A stretch of 64,000 bases of DNA from Gonatopus flavifemur (taxonomy: Eukaryota; Arthropoda; Insecta; Hymenoptera; Dryinidae). The notes below the pieces were generated by a model, which was given only the letters and a program-made list of their open reading frames with translations, was not told the origin of the DNA and made no database searches. The translations under genes were made by a program, and so were the position numbers. The stretch spans positions 22,016,001 to 22,080,000 of the forward strand of contig JAFFJZ010000006.1 in the NCBI GenBank assembly GCA_018340375.1, in the 5' to 3' direction. Of the stretch, positions 62,625 through 64,000 are shown piece by piece; position 1 is the first letter of the stretch; the number at the start of each line of letters is the position of its first letter.

Positions 62625-64000
62625 ACTCTCTAAATCTGGAAGAGTGGAAAATCACTCGTTTCACTCCATTAAGTCTCAGAAGTGAGCCAGTCCGCTTCGA
62701 GTGGAATTCTCACTCGTTTCCAGTGTTGCCAGATGGTGGGGAATTCCCCAAATGTGGGGATTTTCAAGGCAGTGTGGGGAGGAATTGAGGAACGTGAATA
62801 TTAGGGGATTTTGTGGGGAATCATGGAAAAATTGGGGAGATTTGGGAAATTCTGTTAGAACTAAAACATTTGGAAACTAAGGGTACAGTCAAACAACTTC
62901 GTAACGTAACTGCTCAGATAGTACAGAAGTTCGTGAATCAATCGAAAATAACTCTTCTAATTAACTTCTTATTTAATAGTTTTTTGAATTCTTTGAGAGT
63001 TCTTTAGGAATATATTGAGTTATAAAATAATTTTGTGAGAATTCTCTAGAGAACTAATCATTTCTGTTACACGGACGAAACCATGATCCCTACAAAATAC
63101 CCCCTCAAAGCAAGGAGAAAATTCATTTTTTATGGAAAAACAATTCCCTTATGTACTGAAACCCCCCAGGTAATACACAAAAATCATTATAGAATCATTT
63201 ATTTATTTATTTACCACTGACAAGTAGGAAACTGTTCTTGAATTATGAAGAGAAAACTTTCCTTGAACTCTTTTGAAATTCAAAAAATTCCCACCAAGAA
63301 GTCCAAGAACAATTTGATTTGTCAAACATTTGCGAGTGCCGTTAGAATTCTCAAAGGACTCCTATAAAATTTCAAGACGAAATGTTTGATGAATCGAATT
63401 CTTTTTGAAACTTTTTAAGAACTCGTCGTATTCTGCAAAAGTTATCAAGAACTTTTCTTTCAGAATTCATTTGGGATTCTTGTGTGCTATTTAGGTAAAT
63501 ATTATAATCACAATCAGAATTCATTTGAAGGTGTTCTTAATTTGATGAAATTGAAAGAAAACGGATTAGATCCTCCCACTATACCATCAGTTGATCAGTT
63601 AGCTCTTTTTTATACTTCTCATCAATATATTATTCTTCCTTCACTTTCAACAAATGTTTTATTTGGATTATTATGTATTTGCCGTACATTTTTCAGATAA
63701 ATCACTTTTCTTTTGTAACAGCAATACTTGAGATACATAAAACAAAGAAACAAAGTTCAATTGTCAAAGATTGTATGCTCAAGGCGGGAAAAATTAATTA
63801 TTTTGGCGGAAAATTTGAAAAATAAAATTTTGGGGATTTTTTGGGGATTCAATGTGAAAATTGGGGATTTTGTGGGGATTTTGTTCATCAGAATTGTGGA
63901 ATCTGAGGAAAAAATTCTGGCAACACTGCTCGTTTCACTCTTTTAGACTGAAAAATTTCACTCTAGAATTGGAATGGCTGTGAATTTATAACCTCAAACC
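62625..64000. mobile_element. ACTCTCTAAA-family element, interrupted and running off the window
   Basis: 62625-62720 and 63929-64000 match 29893-30050 (ACTCTCTAAATCTGGAAGAG, GTGAGCCAGTCCGCTTCGA; then GAATGGCTGTGA and AACCTCAAACC). A hAT-like element separates the halves; the right end is outside the window. Confidence 0.7.
62721..63928. mobile_element. Non-autonomous hAT-like element (CAGTGTTGCCAGA ends) with perfect 8-bp TSD
   Basis: CAGTGTTGCCAGA at the left and its exact inverse at the right. CTCGTTTC flanks both sides (62713-62720, 63929-63936). Subterminal TGGGGATTTT words lie in the same orientation at both ends (for example ATTGGGGATTTTGTGGGGAT at the right). An open frame of about 60 codons at 63513-63700 is not recognisable. 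No transposase. Confidence 0.85.

Overview
The window looks like insect nuclear DNA: AT-rich, with GT-AG introns, an arthropod-type DPP4-family gene, irritans-type mariner elements and many small inverted-repeat transposons. A hymenopteran (parasitoid-wasp-like) source is my best guess; nothing here proves it. It is gene-poor. The only host gene I can support is the 3' end of a dipeptidyl-peptidase-4-like serine peptidase (S9B) on the + strand, in three exons between 1 and 3178, with Ser-Asp-His catalytic motifs. Its first visible intron (288-2582) is mostly a degenerate CTCTGAAT minisatellite.

The rest is mainly transposable-element debris, often nested. 5.9-23.9 kb holds foldback and MITE-like repeats, including a 96-bp hAT MITE (7867-7962), a 74-bp near-perfect hairpin (about 8414-8598), a 1.1-kb CACTGTAAA-ended element carrying a tRNA-like (SINE) segment, and a 0.7-kb AACGTT-rich palindrome (13711-14433). 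24-28 kb is mostly non-repetitive with a GC-rich island (25.4-26.3 kb) that may be a promoter or 5'-UTR exon. 28.0-30.65 kb holds a hAT-like element and several elements built from the word GCTGNNNCAGC. 30.65-37.4 kb shows no gene. 40.5-44.6 kb is a nested stack: a tandem cluster of GCTG elements, then an older inverted-repeat element hit by a truncated LINE (16-bp target duplication, one mismatch), itself hit by a 1.5-kb foldback and by a 635-bp inverted-repeat element.

Two mariner copies lie in opposite orientation 6.8 kb apart. The first (46761-48053) encodes an uninterrupted 349-residue D,D34D transposase. The second (54851-56140) is frameshifted. The second copy, a foldback ending in a 16-G/17-C homopolymer, and a hAT-like element with a perfect 8-bp target duplication are all inserted in one older repeat (about 54660-58800). 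Near the right edge another hAT-like element (62721-63928), also with a perfect 8-bp duplication, sits inside a further repeat.

The most notable overall pattern is that many unrelated inverted-repeat elements share one design: each is an array of its own short, mostly self-complementary word (GCTGNNNCAGC, AACGTT, CCAGTACTGG, AGCGTG/CACGCT, GTAGC/GCTAC and others) between short terminal inverted repeats. All identities and boundaries were read by eye; no database search was possible.
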